Below are positions 27,149 through 35,175 of a DNA stretch of 64,000 nt, in pieces. The position numbers were made by a program, and so were the translations under genes. Position 1 is the first letter of the stretch, and the number at the start of each line of letters is the position of its first letter. Source of the stretch: Ancylobacter sp. Lp-2 (GTDB taxonomy: Bacteria; Pseudomonadota; Alphaproteobacteria; Rhizobiales; Xanthobacteraceae); contig NZ_JAJALI010000002.1 in NCBI RefSeq assembly GCF_020523795.1, forward strand, positions 121,690 through 185,689. Direction: 5' to 3'. The notes below the pieces were generated by a model. The model did no database searches. It was not told the DNA's origin and saw nothing but the letters and a program-made list of their open reading frames with translations.

Positions 27149-27355
27149 TCAGCAGCCGGAGACGGCGGCGCGAGCGATGTCCTGACGAGCCAGGCCGCGA
27201 CGGGCGAGGGCGGCGTCGGACAGACGCGACAGGGCTTCATAGCGCTGGGCGATACGGCGGCCTTCGCTGACGGCGTCGAAGAAGGCAACAACGGCCTCGA
27301 CGGCGCGCGAGAGGAAGTCAGGGGAAGTACGACGGGAAAGCGACACGGTGCTCAT
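27149..27355 (-). CDS. DUF1127 domain small protein
   Basis: 68-aa basic small protein ending in the DUF1127 core: YEALSRLSDAALARRGLARQ (about residues 39-58), two short helices with conserved Leu and Arg. The start MSTVSLSRRTSP has a strong GGAGG RBS, revealed on the minus strand just upstream. In alphaproteobacteria such proteins are often RNA-binding and linked to phosphate, carbon or stress responses. Here only the family can be read. It converges with pbpC (4-bp gap). A possible promoter lies at 27392-27419. Confidence 0.88.
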   Translation of the reverse strand: MSTVSLSRRTSPDFLSRAVEAVVAFFDAVSEGRRIAQRYEALSRLSDAALARRGLARQDIARAAVSGC

Positions 27356-27391
27356 GGGAGCCTCCAATCAAAGGCATTCTGTATGCCAGTG

Positions 27392-27419
27392 AATATAAGC
27401 GATCTGGTGCGATGCAAAA
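27392..27419 (-). promoter_or_regulatory. possible sigma-70-type promoter of the DUF1127 gene
   Basis: On the minus strand TTTTGC (plus 27414-27419) and TATATT (plus 27392-27397) are separated by 16 bp and lie 37-64 bp before the start codon. The -10 is close to consensus and the local AT content is raised. The -35 is weak. Confidence 0.4.
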
Positions 27420-27986
27420 GCCGATATGCTGCATGGCAGCACTGAGTGGGTTGCATGCCGCAGCGTGACGTCAATCGACTGAAACGCACTCCGCCCGGCG
27501 CATGAACATCACTCAGTTCGCAATAGTGGTATTATATGGCCTTTAATCGATGCTGCCATGCGCCTGTTGCGGAGCTCTCATGACAATTCGTCATGCGTTG
27601 GGCGCAGCCGTGGATCGGCATTTGGATGGGCGATGTGCCCCGCATGGTTGCGAGCAAAGCGCACCCGGCCACCTGTCAGACCTCGTCACGGGATCGTCGT
27701 GGCAGCAACCGTTCGATGTGACGATAGGTGGGGCGATCGCGGGTCTTCAATCATCAACCGACGCCGACGACGTCCCTCGTTCGGCGTGCCCATAAATCCT
27801 TTGCTTGAATCCGTTACGCGCACGCGATGCGCGGCATTCGTCGGGCGGGAACTAGGCTTTGGAAGTTGGCCGACGAGCAGCCGGCAGCGGAGGCCAAGCT
27901 CTCCTACATAATATTAACCGCATGGCCGCCGAGCGAGGCGGGCCAGATCCTGTATGTCGATGATCGCTCGTTCGTCGCCGAAAATT
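27420..27986. other. intergenic region without a recognised gene
   Basis: About 570 bp between the DUF1127 promoter and tRNA-Gln. Three overlapping open frames (within 27550-28096) lack RBSs and recognisable composition, and one runs through the tRNA, so I do not call them. The AT-rich stretch near 27517-27550 (including TATTATATGG) could be a promoter, but no gene follows it. Confidence 0.4.
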
Positions 27987-28060
27987 TGGCTGGGGGACCA
28001 GGATTCGAACCTGGACTAACGGAGTCAGAGTCCGCAGTTCTACCGTTAAACTATCCCCCA
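27987..28060 (-). tRNA. tRNA-Gln (anticodon CTG)
   Basis: The minus strand folds as a tRNA. The acceptor arm is TGGGGGA (28054-28060) with TCCCCCA, discriminator G and an encoded CCA at 27987-27989. The D arm region is GTTTAACGGTAGAAC. The anticodon stem GCGGA/TCCGT encloses loop CTCTGAC, giving anticodon CTG for CAG codons. The T arm is CCAGGTTCGAATCCTGG. The TGGGGTA-like start with a U1-A72-type pair and the D-loop form are typical of bacterial tRNA-Gln. It reads the preferred Gln codon of this high-GC genome. Confidence 0.95.
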
Positions 28061-28350
28061 CCGAAGACTTTGAAAAGGCAAGCGAATAGCGCCTGACTAG
28101 TCATAATCGGCAGTCGGCTTTGCAAGCCGTCGGCGAACGGATGGGCATATAGCGCGCTGTTCGTTCGTGGTCTACCCCCTAATGCAGGATATCTGGGGAT
28201 GGCTCGCAATGAGCCAAGCCGTTGTCATCCGCGTGGTGCCGGCGCTAACTCCACGGAGGGCATGAAAACAAGTGCTGCCAACGTGCCCGCGATCCATGCG
28301 GTGGGGGGAACTCAGGGAACAAACCGCCCGAGCATTCTATGGGGAACGGC
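28061..28350. other. short intergenic region between tRNA-Gln and a response regulator gene
   Basis: 290 bp that should contain the tRNA-Gln promoter on the minus strand. No confident -35/-10 pair or terminator could be assigned. Short frames starting at 28199 and 28272 are out-of-frame shadows that run into the antisense of the regulator gene. Confidence 0.35.
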
Positions 28351-29028
28351 TCATTCCCGCGCTTGCCGCAATGGCGTCGGCAGGGTTCCCCATGCCCGGA
28401 TCAGCTGGCCGACGGTCGCGACCTGCATCTTCCGCATGGCGTTGCTCCTGTGAAGTTTCACCGTCACCACGCTGATGCTGAAGTCGTGGGCGATCTGCTT
28501 GTTGAGGCGTCCACGCACCACCTCGACAAGAACGGCACGCTCCCTAGGCGTCAGCAATCCAAGGCGTTCAGCGTTGCGTTTCGCGACCTCCCAGGTCGCC
28601 CGCTGCGAGCGGTCGCGCTCGAGCGCGACCGTGATGGCGTCCAGAAGCACCTGGTCACGGACCGGCTTGGTCAGAAAATCGACGGCGCCGGCCTTCATGG
28701 CCTGCACGGTCATCGGGATATCGCCGTGCCCGGTGAGGAAGATGATTGGCTTGGTGTTGCCGCTGGCCGCAAGGCGGCGCTGAAGATCGAGCCCGCTGGC
28801 ACCGGGCATGCGCACGTCGAGGATGAGGCAGCCGGGCTCGTCCGGGTCCCACGAGTCCAAGAATTCCTGGGTCGATGCAAAGCAGACCGGGGTCAGCCCG
28901 ATCGACGAAATCAGCTCGCTCAAGCCCTCGCGGACCGCCGCATCGTCATCCACCACCAGAACGACGGGGGAGCTCACTCCGGCTGAAACGGACGATGATT
29001 GGGCTGGGCGTGACACTTGCTGCAACAT
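28351..29028 (-). CDS. FixJ/NarL-type response regulator (third regulator of the cluster)
   Basis: 225-aa two-domain regulator. The receiver (about residues 20-135) has the acidic pocket VVDDDAAV, phospho-acceptor Asp in LILDVRMPG and conserved Lys in DFLTKPV. The LuxR/FixJ helix-turn-helix (about 160-220) contains LTPRERAVLVEVVRGRLNKQ. The start MLQQVSRPAQ has GGGAGAGG upstream. It follows the single-receiver gene by 16 bp, so it is likely the last gene of the kinase operon. Its recognition helix differs from the first FixJ-type regulator of the operon, so the two need not bind the same DNA. Confidence 0.9.
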   Translation of the reverse strand: MLQQVSRPAQSSSVSAGVSSPVVLVVDDDAAVREGLSELISSIGLTPVCFASTQEFLDSWDPDEPGCLILDVRMPGASGLDLQRRLAASGNTKPIIFLTGHGDIPMTVQAMKAGAVDFLTKPVRDQVLLDAITVALERDRSQRATWEVAKRNAERLGLLTPRERAVLVEVVRGRLNKQIAHDFSISVVTVKLHRSNAMRKMQVATVGQLIRAWGTLPTPLRQARE

Positions 29029-29044
29029 GATCCCTCTCCCAGCT

Positions 29045-29410
29045 TCAATCGATGAAGGTCTTTTCCACGGCCGCCAGTAACAGCTGGCCATCGATCGGCT
29101 TGCGGAACAGAACGGTCGCCAGGGCCGATTTGCCCGGATGATCCGCAATCTCGTGGCGGCCGGTCACCAGGAAGATCGGCAGGTTCGGGCGCGTTCGGCC
29201 GATGGTTTCGCGAAGCTGGAAACCGTCCATTTCGGGCATGCCGATATCCGTGATCAGGCAATCGAGATCAGACAGTCCCGCCGCGAGAAGAGCCCTCGGC
29301 GAAGAGAACGTCCGAACGGCATAGCCGGCCGATTCCAGAAGATTCTCCAAGGACTCGAGCAGGCGGATGTCGTCGTCGACGATCGCGATGATACGCTTGG
29401 AACTGCTCAC
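29045..29410 (-). CDS. single-domain (CheY-like) response regulator
   Basis: 121-aa stand-alone receiver. The acidic pair lies in IAIVDDDIRLLESLENLL, the phosphorylatable Asp in CLITDIGMPEMDGF, Thr in FLVTGRHE and Lys in FRKPIDG. There is no output domain, suggesting a phosphate sink, phosphorelay shuttle or protein-interaction output. The GTG start at 29410 overlaps the stop of the upstream FixJ-type gene (GTGA), so the two are translationally coupled. The same DNA is also open upstream in this frame, but that stretch is antisense-type shadow. Confidence 0.9.
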   Translation of the reverse strand: MSSSKRIIAIVDDDIRLLESLENLLESAGYAVRTFSSPRALLAAGLSDLDCLITDIGMPEMDGFQLRETIGRTRPNLPIFLVTGRHEIADHPGKSALATVLFRKPIDGQLLLAAVEKTFID

Positions 29411-30051
29411 GCTTCTCTCTCTCCGCGACGCGAATGTGTAACCGGGATACTCAGTCGCTCGGCGATCCTCACCAGATCGGCGAGCGAGGCGGCGTCCATC
29501 TTTCGGAGCACGTTTCGTCTGTGCAGCTGGAACGTGACCTCGCTGAGATCCAGTGCGGCGGCGGCCTGCTTGTTCAGCAAGCCGCTGACAATGAGCGGCA
29601 GGACCTCGCGCTCGCGCGGCGTCAGCGTTGCATACCGCGCCTTGAGGCGATCGAGATCGGCGCGCTCGGCGCGCAGGCGCCTGTCCTGGGTGAACGCGGC
29701 TTCGAGGGCGGCCATGAGGGCCTCCTCGGTGAACGGCTTGGTGAGAAAATCCACCGCGCCGTGCTTGATCGCCCGCACCGACGAAGGGATGTCGCCATGG
29801 CCGGTGATGAACACGATCGGCGGATGGTTGGTGCCGGCCAGTTGCCTCTGCAAATCGAGCCCGTTGATGTCGGGAAGCTCGATGTCGAGGAGCAGGCACG
29901 CAGGCGCGTCGGGCCGGCCGGCACGCGCATAGTCGCCGGCCGACGCGTAGGCGGCTACGCGAACGCCGTGCGATTCCAGCAATTCGCTTAGGGCTTCGCG
30001 CACGCTGGGGTCGTCGTCCACGATCAGCACGATGGGCATCTCCGGCGTCAT
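29407..30051 (-). CDS. FixJ-type response regulator (first regulator of the cluster)
   Basis: 214-aa regulator with receiver motifs IVDDDPSVREALSELLES, LLLDIELPDINGL (phospho-Asp) and DFLTKPFTEEAL (Lys), then a FixJ/LuxR DNA-binding domain LTPREREVLPLIVSGLLNKQ with recognition region LDLSEVTFQLHRRNVLRKM. The start MTPEMPIVLIVDDD overlaps the kinase stop (ATGA), making it the most likely cognate partner of the PAS kinase. Candidate targets are the two palindromes in the divergent gap at 33.2-33.5 kb. Confidence 0.92.
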   Translation of the reverse strand: MTPEMPIVLIVDDDPSVREALSELLESHGVRVAAYASAGDYARAGRPDAPACLLLDIELPDINGLDLQRQLAGTNHPPIVFITGHGDIPSSVRAIKHGAVDFLTKPFTEEALMAALEAAFTQDRRLRAERADLDRLKARYATLTPREREVLPLIVSGLLNKQAAAALDLSEVTFQLHRRNVLRKMDAASLADLVRIAERLSIPVTHSRRGEREA

Positions 30052-33000
30052 GAGGGCTCGAACGCCTGGATCGGCAGCGTGAAGGCGAATGTCGCGCCCC
30101 CGGCGTCGTTGCGCTCCACCCACAGCCGGCCGCCATGGGACTCGATGATCGACCGGCAGATCGCCAGCCCCATGCCCATGCCGGTCTGCTTGGTGGTGAA
30201 GAAGGCGTCGAAGACCTTCTCCGGCTGCAGGACGCCGGGTCCGTTGTCGCTCACCTCGACTCGTACGACGTCGCCGTCGCGAACGGCGCGTACGCCGAGA
30301 CGGGGCTTCGGCGTGTGGCCATCCATCGCCTCGATCGCATTGCGCATGAGGTTGACGAGCACCTGTTGAACCTGGACGACGTCGAACGCGATGTCCGGCA
30401 GTTCGGCATCGACATCTGCCGCGACGCCGACCCGCGTTTGCGACGTCCGGTCCGCGAGCAGCCGCCCGACATCGGCGATGACATCCCCGATCGACGCGCG
30501 ATACCGCGGCACGACCTCCTGCTTGAACAGGGCGCGGATCCGGCTCACGAAATCCGCTGCGGCGTTCGCGTCGCGAATGATCCGTTCAACGGTGATCTGG
30601 GCCCGCTCCAGATTCGGTGGATTGGCGGTCAGCCAGCGCTGGCAGGCCTGAGAATTCCAGACCACGGCTGCCAGGGGCTGGTTCACCTCATGGGCGATCG
30701 ACGCGGACAGCTCGGCGAGGCTCGCCGCCTGGCTCGCGCGGGCGAGGCGCTCCCGCGCCAATCGCAGATCTTCCTGCGCCCGGACCTCGGCATCGATATC
30801 GAGGCAAATCACGTTCCACTGGACGATGGCGCCATCGGCGCCGCGCATCGGCGCCGCGCGCGTCTCGATCCAACGGTATTCGCCGTCATGGCGCCGCAGG
30901 CGGTGGCGGCGCGCATAAGGCTCGCCCGTCAACAGGGAGTGGGCGTAGTCCGTCTTCACGGCCGCGAGGTCGTCGGGGTGGACGCCGGCCTCCAGGGTCT
31001 GCGCCAGGCGCGACCCATCCGCCTCGCTCAGCTCTTCCAGCTGGTATCCGAGGAACTCGCGGAGCTGTTGGCTACGGTACACCGGTTCGCCGTCCGGCGC
31101 TGCGCAGTCGATCATCGCCGGCAACGTTTCCACGAGCTGCCAGAGGAACCGCTCTCTCTCGCGCAAGGCGGCCTGCGCCTGCATCTCCTCTTCGATATCG
31201 ATCGAAGCGATGTACCATTGGATGATCTCGCCATTCGCATCGCGCAACGCCTGCGCCCGGGCCTCGATCCAGCGATACACGCCATCGCTGCAGCGCCGGC
31301 GGAAGCGATTGACGAACGGCTCGCCCGTCGTGAACCCGTGCAATGCCCTGCGCAGCATGATGGGAAAGTCTTCCGGGTGGGCGACATCCCGGGCCAGGTC
31401 CTCGAAATCCTCGATGTGACCCGGCGCCCCTACGGTGCCGAGATATCGCTTGCTGGCATAGGTCAGCTTGCGCGCGCGATCGAAGCTCAAGATGTTGACC
31501 GGCACCGCGTCGATCATCTGCTCCAGTTGCTGCTTGCTGCGCCGGAGCGCCGCTTCGGCCACGACCTGATCGTCGATATCGTGGCAGAGGCCATACAATT
31601 GAGCGATGCGACCATTCTCATCCCTCGTCGCTTCCGCGCTGGCCTGCATCCAGCGATACACGCCATCGGCCCGACGCATGCGCCACCTCATGAAAAGATG
31701 CTCGCCTGTCGCAAAGTGGCGTTCGAACGCGGCGTAAACATCGGCGCGATCGTCCGGATGGATAATCGCATCCGTTATCGCAGCGAACCTGCTTTTGCCC
31801 GGCAGATCCAGGTCCGAGACGTCAAATCCCAGGTAGTCGACGAACCGCTTGTTGAAGAACACTGGCAATCTGTCCGCGTTTATCCGCCAGAGATAGCCAG
31901 GCACGATGTTCACGAGTTGCGAGAATTCTCGTTCCCGCTCGCGTACTGCCGCCTCCGCGCGCTTGCGTTCGGTCAAGTCAAGAATGTAGGCGACCCCTTG
32001 CCGGGACTGCCCGTCGAAGCAGGCCGCGCCGATCAGTACCGGGACCCGGCTGCCATCCTTCCGGAAGTACTCCTTCTCACGGGGTTGCATCTTGCCTGTG
32101 ATGGCCAGTTCCTCGGCCTCTTCCTCGGCGTGCACCGCCTGCCATTCGGGCGGCGTCATGTCGAGCCACCGGATGCCGGCTTCGACGTCGGCCCTGTCGT
32201 ACTGGACCATGCGGAGAAACGCGTCGTTGGCGTCGATGAGGGTTCCGTCCAGATCCCAGATGACGATCCCGATAATGTCGGCATCGACGAGTTGACGGAG
32301 CCGTCCCTCGCGCTCCTGCAACGCCTCCTGCGCGACGACGCGATCATGGACATCGACGCACACGCCGTACCATCGGATGATCGCCCCAGTTTCGCTGCGC
32401 AGGGGTTCGGCGCGCCCCTCGGTCCAACGGAACCCGCCATTGGCGCGCCGCTGCCGGTAGGTCATGCAGAACGGCTCGCCGGTCTCGAAGGCGTGGCCGA
32501 GCGCCTTGCCGACCGCCGGCATGTCCTCGGGATGGATATCGGCAAGCGACCGCGACCCGTCAGCCTCGATAAGGTCGCCCAGCTCGACCCCGACGGTGTC
32601 CGCCAGCCGCTTGTTGATGTAGGAGGGCTCGCCGTCCGGCATGACGCACCAGATCATCGCGGGCACGGCGTCGACCAGTCGCTTGAGTTCCTGCTCGCGC
32701 AGCCGGAGTGCCTCGGCCGCCCGGGCCTGATCGTCGATGTCGTGGCACACGCCGTACCATTGCAGGATGTCACCCGCCTGGTTGCGCAGCGGCTCGGCCC
32801 GGCTCGACATCCAGCGATAGGCACCATCCACGCGACGCAGCCGGTAGCGCAGCGCGAAGGGCGCGCCGGTCGCCAGGCTGAGGCCGAGCGTATCGCGGAA
32901 CGCCGGTGCATCGGCGGGATGGACGGCGGCGATCAACGCCTCCAACCCGTCAGATGAGCTGCCGGCAACCTCCGGGCCCAGATAGTCCGCCATGCGCCTG

Positions 33001-33134
33001 TTAAAGAAAGTCGGCTCGCCGTTCGGCGTGAGGCGCCACACGTGACAGGGAACCATGTCGACAAGCTGCGAAAGCTCTCGCTCACGATCGTGCAGAGGTT
33101 CGTCGTGCGTTGTCTCGATTGCGATGGACGACAC
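30048..33134 (-). CDS. multi-PAS sensor histidine kinase (six PAS units, FixL-like kinase core)
   Basis: 1028-aa kinase without obvious membrane segments, so probably a cytoplasmic sensor. Six PAS/PAC units fill about residues 15-790. Several share RRVDGAYRWM-like PAC ends and QWYGVCHDIDDQ linkers, pointing to internal duplication. The fifth (RRCSDGVYRW) and third (GVAYILDLTERKRAE) differ most. The HisKA box SIAHEVNQPLAAVVW holds the phospho-His near residue 813. The ATPase domain has NLMRNAIEAMDG, VSDNGPGV and GMGMGLAICRSIIESHGG. The GTG start (VSSIAIE) is chosen for the AGGAGG RBS seven bases upstream. The longer frame lacks one. No PAS shows an unmistakable haem-binding His motif, so the ligand is unknown. 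Confidence 0.92.
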   Translation of the reverse strand: MSSIAIETTHDEPLHDRERELSQLVDMVPCHVWRLTPNGEPTFFNRRMADYLGPEVAGSSSDGLEALIAAVHPADAPAFRDTLGLSLATGAPFALRYRLRRVDGAYRWMSSRAEPLRNQAGDILQWYGVCHDIDDQARAAEALRLREQELKRLVDAVPAMIWCVMPDGEPSYINKRLADTVGVELGDLIEADGSRSLADIHPEDMPAVGKALGHAFETGEPFCMTYRQRRANGGFRWTEGRAEPLRSETGAIIRWYGVCVDVHDRVVAQEALQEREGRLRQLVDADIIGIVIWDLDGTLIDANDAFLRMVQYDRADVEAGIRWLDMTPPEWQAVHAEEEAEELAITGKMQPREKEYFRKDGSRVPVLIGAACFDGQSRQGVAYILDLTERKRAEAAVREREREFSQLVNIVPGYLWRINADRLPVFFNKRFVDYLGFDVSDLDLPGKSRFAAITDAIIHPDDRADVYAAFERHFATGEHLFMRWRMRRADGVYRWMQASAEATRDENGRIAQLYGLCHDIDDQVVAEAALRRSKQQLEQMIDAVPVNILSFDRARKLTYASKRYLGTVGAPGHIEDFEDLARDVAHPEDFPIMLRRALHGFTTGEPFVNRFRRRCSDGVYRWIEARAQALRDANGEIIQWYIASIDIEEEMQAQAALRERERFLWQLVETLPAMIDCAAPDGEPVYRSQQLREFLGYQLEELSEADGSRLAQTLEAGVHPDDLAAVKTDYAHSLLTGEPYARRHRLRRHDGEYRWIETRAAPMRGADGAIVQWNVICLDIDAEVRAQEDLRLARERLARASQAASLAELSASIAHEVNQPLAAVVWNSQACQRWLTANPPNLERAQITVERIIRDANAAADFVSRIRALFKQEVVPRYRASIGDVIADVGRLLADRTSQTRVGVAADVDAELPDIAFDVVQVQQVLVNLMRNAIEAMDGHTPKPRLGVRAVRDGDVVRVEVSDNGPGVLQPEKVFDAFFTTKQTGMGMGLAICRSIIESHGGRLWVERNDAGGATFAFTLPIQAFEPS

Positions 33135-33254
33135 GTCACGTCCTCCTATGGGCCCACGTTCCCGGGGCCTGCGACCATGGCGGCAGACTATCACTCCTTC
33201 CGAGCGGGTGATCCCGACTGGCAGGAGGGTAGGGGGGCCAGGGGCAGCAGGCAT

Positions 33255-33272
33255 CCTATGGAAATCCATAGG
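33255..33272. promoter_or_regulatory. palindromic operator candidate, site 1 (kinase-proximal)
   Basis: CCTATG-GAAATC-CATAGG. The perfect stem extends to CCTATGG/CCATAGG, and the outer bases GCA/TGC (33251-33253 and 33274-33276) also pair. Its near edge is about 120 bp upstream of the kinase start. It shares both half-sites and the exact 6-bp spacing with site 2. Confidence 0.65.
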
Positions 33273-33494
33273 TTGCCGGGGAATGGCGACCCGGTCGGTG
33301 CGGTCGCACCAGCTCACGCGATCGCCCGGAGAGCGCGACCGTGCGACATGCGATCCGCGGCGCATCCCGTGGGAGGCGGCGCGGCGATGAGCCGCGTGAA
33401 GAATGCGCACTCCCGAAAACAAGAGAAGACAAGGCGTGCGGAAGCCTCTTGCTTGTCACTCTAGGTGACGCGCCGATCCACTCACACAAGACCA

Positions 33495-33512
33495 CCTATG
33501 CCACGGCATAGG
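33495..33512. promoter_or_regulatory. palindromic operator candidate, site 2 (metallo-hydrolase-proximal)
   Basis: CCTATG-CCACGG-CATAGG, inside a perfect 9-bp inverted repeat ACCTATGCC/GGCATAGGT (33494-33502, 33505-33513). It ends about 90 bp before the metallo-hydrolase start, a normal distance for an activator site. It is identical in half-sites and spacing to site 1, exactly 240 bp away. Confidence 0.68.
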
Positions 33513-33603
33513 TCGTGCTCTGCCTCGATCCAATCGACGGATGCCGGCCCTCTCCGTAGCGTCATCCCTGCTGAAAATAAGACCCGATCAGCAGGAGATG
33601 AAC

Positions 33604-34521
33604 ATGAGCCTCGACATTACACCGCCCCCCGTCAGATCGGGGGCCGACGAATTGGTGCCGTCGCGCTATGCCGTGAAGGTTGGCGAGATCGATGTACTGG
33701 TCATCAGCGACGGGGTGCTGCCGCTCCCGACCAAAATGCTGGGACACAACGCGGATTCTTCCGCTCGGGCCGCCTGGCTGAAGGACATGTTCCTACCGCC
33801 GGACGCGTTCGACTGGTCGCTGAACGTGGTGCTGGTGCGCAGCGGCGACCAGATCATCCTCATCGACGCCGGGCTTGGGCTGGACCCGGATCTGAACCTG
33901 CCGCGGGCAGGGCAGTTGGTGAAGCGGCTGGCCTCCGCCGGCATCGATCTCGCCTCGGTGACCGACATCGTGCTGACACACATGCACATGGATCACATCG
34001 GCGGGCTCCTCGTCGACGGGGTGAAGGGCAAGCTGCGCCAGGACCTGCGGATCCACGTGGCGGCCGCCGAGGTCTCGTTCTGGGAAGCGCCCGACTTCAC
34101 CCACGTCAACATGCCGCCGGGGTTCCCCGACGCGCTCCGTTCCGCTGCCACGCGTTTCGCGAACGAGTATCGCAGCCAGCTTCGGCTGTTCGACGACCAG
34201 TATGAGGTGGCTCCGGGTGTCGTCGTCCACCGCACCGGCGGCCATACGCCCGGCCACAGTGTGGTCCGCCTCGCCTCCGGCAGCGACCGGCTGACCTTTG
34301 CCGGCGATGCCGTCTTCACGGTCGGGTTCGACCACCCCGACTGGTACAACGGCTTCGAGCACGATCCCGAGGAGGCCGCCCGCGTGCGGGTGCGCCTTCT
34401 AACGGAGTTGGCCGCGACCGGCGAACAGCTGGTGGCTACCCATCTGCCGTTCCCCTCCGTCGGCCGGGTGGCGATCGATGGCGACGCCTTCCGCTGGGTG
34501 CCGGCCTACTGGGACTACTGA
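33604..34521 (+). CDS. MBL-fold metallo-hydrolase
   Basis: 305-aa metallo-beta-lactamase fold hydrolase with a complete dinuclear metal site: HMHMDH at about residues 126-131, His in GGHTPGHS, Asp in TFAGDAVF and His in VATHLPFP. The arrangement resembles the lactonase/arylsulfatase-like group of the superfamily, so an ester or lactone substrate is possible. No signal peptide is visible. The start at 33604 is preferred over the Met two codons earlier because CAGGAG at 33592-33597 gives a 6-bp spacing. It is the first gene of the operon divergent from the PAS kinase. Substrate unknown. Confidence 0.88.
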   Translation: MSLDITPPPVRSGADELVPSRYAVKVGEIDVLVISDGVLPLPTKMLGHNADSSARAAWLKDMFLPPDAFDWSLNVVLVRSGDQIILIDAGLGLDPDLNLPRAGQLVKRLASAGIDLASVTDIVLTHMHMDHIGGLLVDGVKGKLRQDLRIHVAAAEVSFWEAPDFTHVNMPPGFPDALRSAATRFANEYRSQLRLFDDQYEVAPGVVVHRTGGHTPGHSVVRLASGSDRLTFAGDAVFTVGFDHPDWYNGFEHDPEEAARVRVRLLTELAATGEQLVATHLPFPSVGRVAIDGDAFRWVPAYWDY

Positions 34522-34619
34522 CCTTTCGCCCGATCAGGGCCGGAACAAAGCGTGGGCTCGTGAATCCCGCGCGCCCACGCCCGACCACTCGCCTCATCGC
34601 AAACGAAACAGAGCCCGCA

Positions 34620-35099
34620 ATGTCCCAGCGCCTCAACTATCCTCAGCAGTCCCCCGAATTGTTCAAGAAGTTCATGGATTTCAGCGTCGCCCTGAAGGAC
34701 AGCGCCATCGAGGAGAAGATCCGCGACCTCGTCCAGATCCGTGCCTCGCAGCTGAATGGCTGCGCCTTCTGCCTCGACATGCATGTCAAACAGGCAAAGA
34801 TTGCCGGCGAGACTGAACTCCGCCTCTATCACGTCGCCATCTGGCGGGAGTCCAACCTCTTCGTGCCGCGTGAACGCGCCGCGCTCGCCTGGACCGAGGC
34901 GCTGACGAAGCTGCCCGAGGGCGGTATCTCCGACGACCTCTACGAGCGCGTACGAGGCCAGTTTTCCGAGAAGGAACTGTCCGATCTCACCTTCGAGGTG
35001 ATGGCGATCAATGCCTGGAACCGCGCCGCAATCGCCTTCAAGACCGTGCCGGGTTCCGCCGACAAGGCGTTCGGCCTCGACAAGGCCGGTCTCAGCTAA
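34620..35099 (+). CDS. carboxymuconolactone decarboxylase/AhpD-like protein
   Basis: 159-aa all-helical protein with the AhpD CxxC motif in RASQLNGCAFCLDMHVKQAK (Cys48 and Cys51, followed by the conserved His). This pattern is typical of alkylhydroperoxidase-like proteins rather than true carboxymuconolactone decarboxylases, so thiol peroxidase-type chemistry is the best guess. EVMAINAWNRAAIAF near the C-terminus completes the fold. The start MSQRLNYPQQSP is chosen by family length. Upstream in-frame codons are Arg/Pro-rich. It lies 98 bp after the metallo-hydrolase, in the same direction. Confidence 0.88.
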   Translation: MSQRLNYPQQSPELFKKFMDFSVALKDSAIEEKIRDLVQIRASQLNGCAFCLDMHVKQAKIAGETELRLYHVAIWRESNLFVPRERAALAWTEALTKLPEGGISDDLYERVRGQFSEKELSDLTFEVMAINAWNRAAIAFKTVPGSADKAFGLDKAGLS

Positions 35100-35175
35100 G
35101 CCGCCACCCCCTCGTTCCATCCCCGTCGAACGCATCACGCACCGCCTCGCGCGGCTGCGAAAGGAGACTTGTGTC

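Larger units (their letters stand above)
33135..33603. other. divergent regulatory region between the PAS kinase and the metallo-hydrolase operon
   Basis: 469 bp with no credible gene. It contains two CCTATG-N6-CATAGG palindromes (listed separately), a half-site CCTATG at 33145-33150 overlapping the kinase RBS, and an inverted repeat GTCAC-TCTAG-GTGAC at 33455-33469. Promoters for both divergent units must lie here. Confidence 0.6.

Noticed and set aside
27550-28096. Three overlapping short frames before and through tRNA-Gln
   Set aside because: No RBS, no recognisable sequence, and one reads through the tRNA.
30135-32957. 940-codon plus-strand frame opposite the PAS kinase
   Set aside because: Mirror frame of repeated PAS coding sequence; no motif or RBS.
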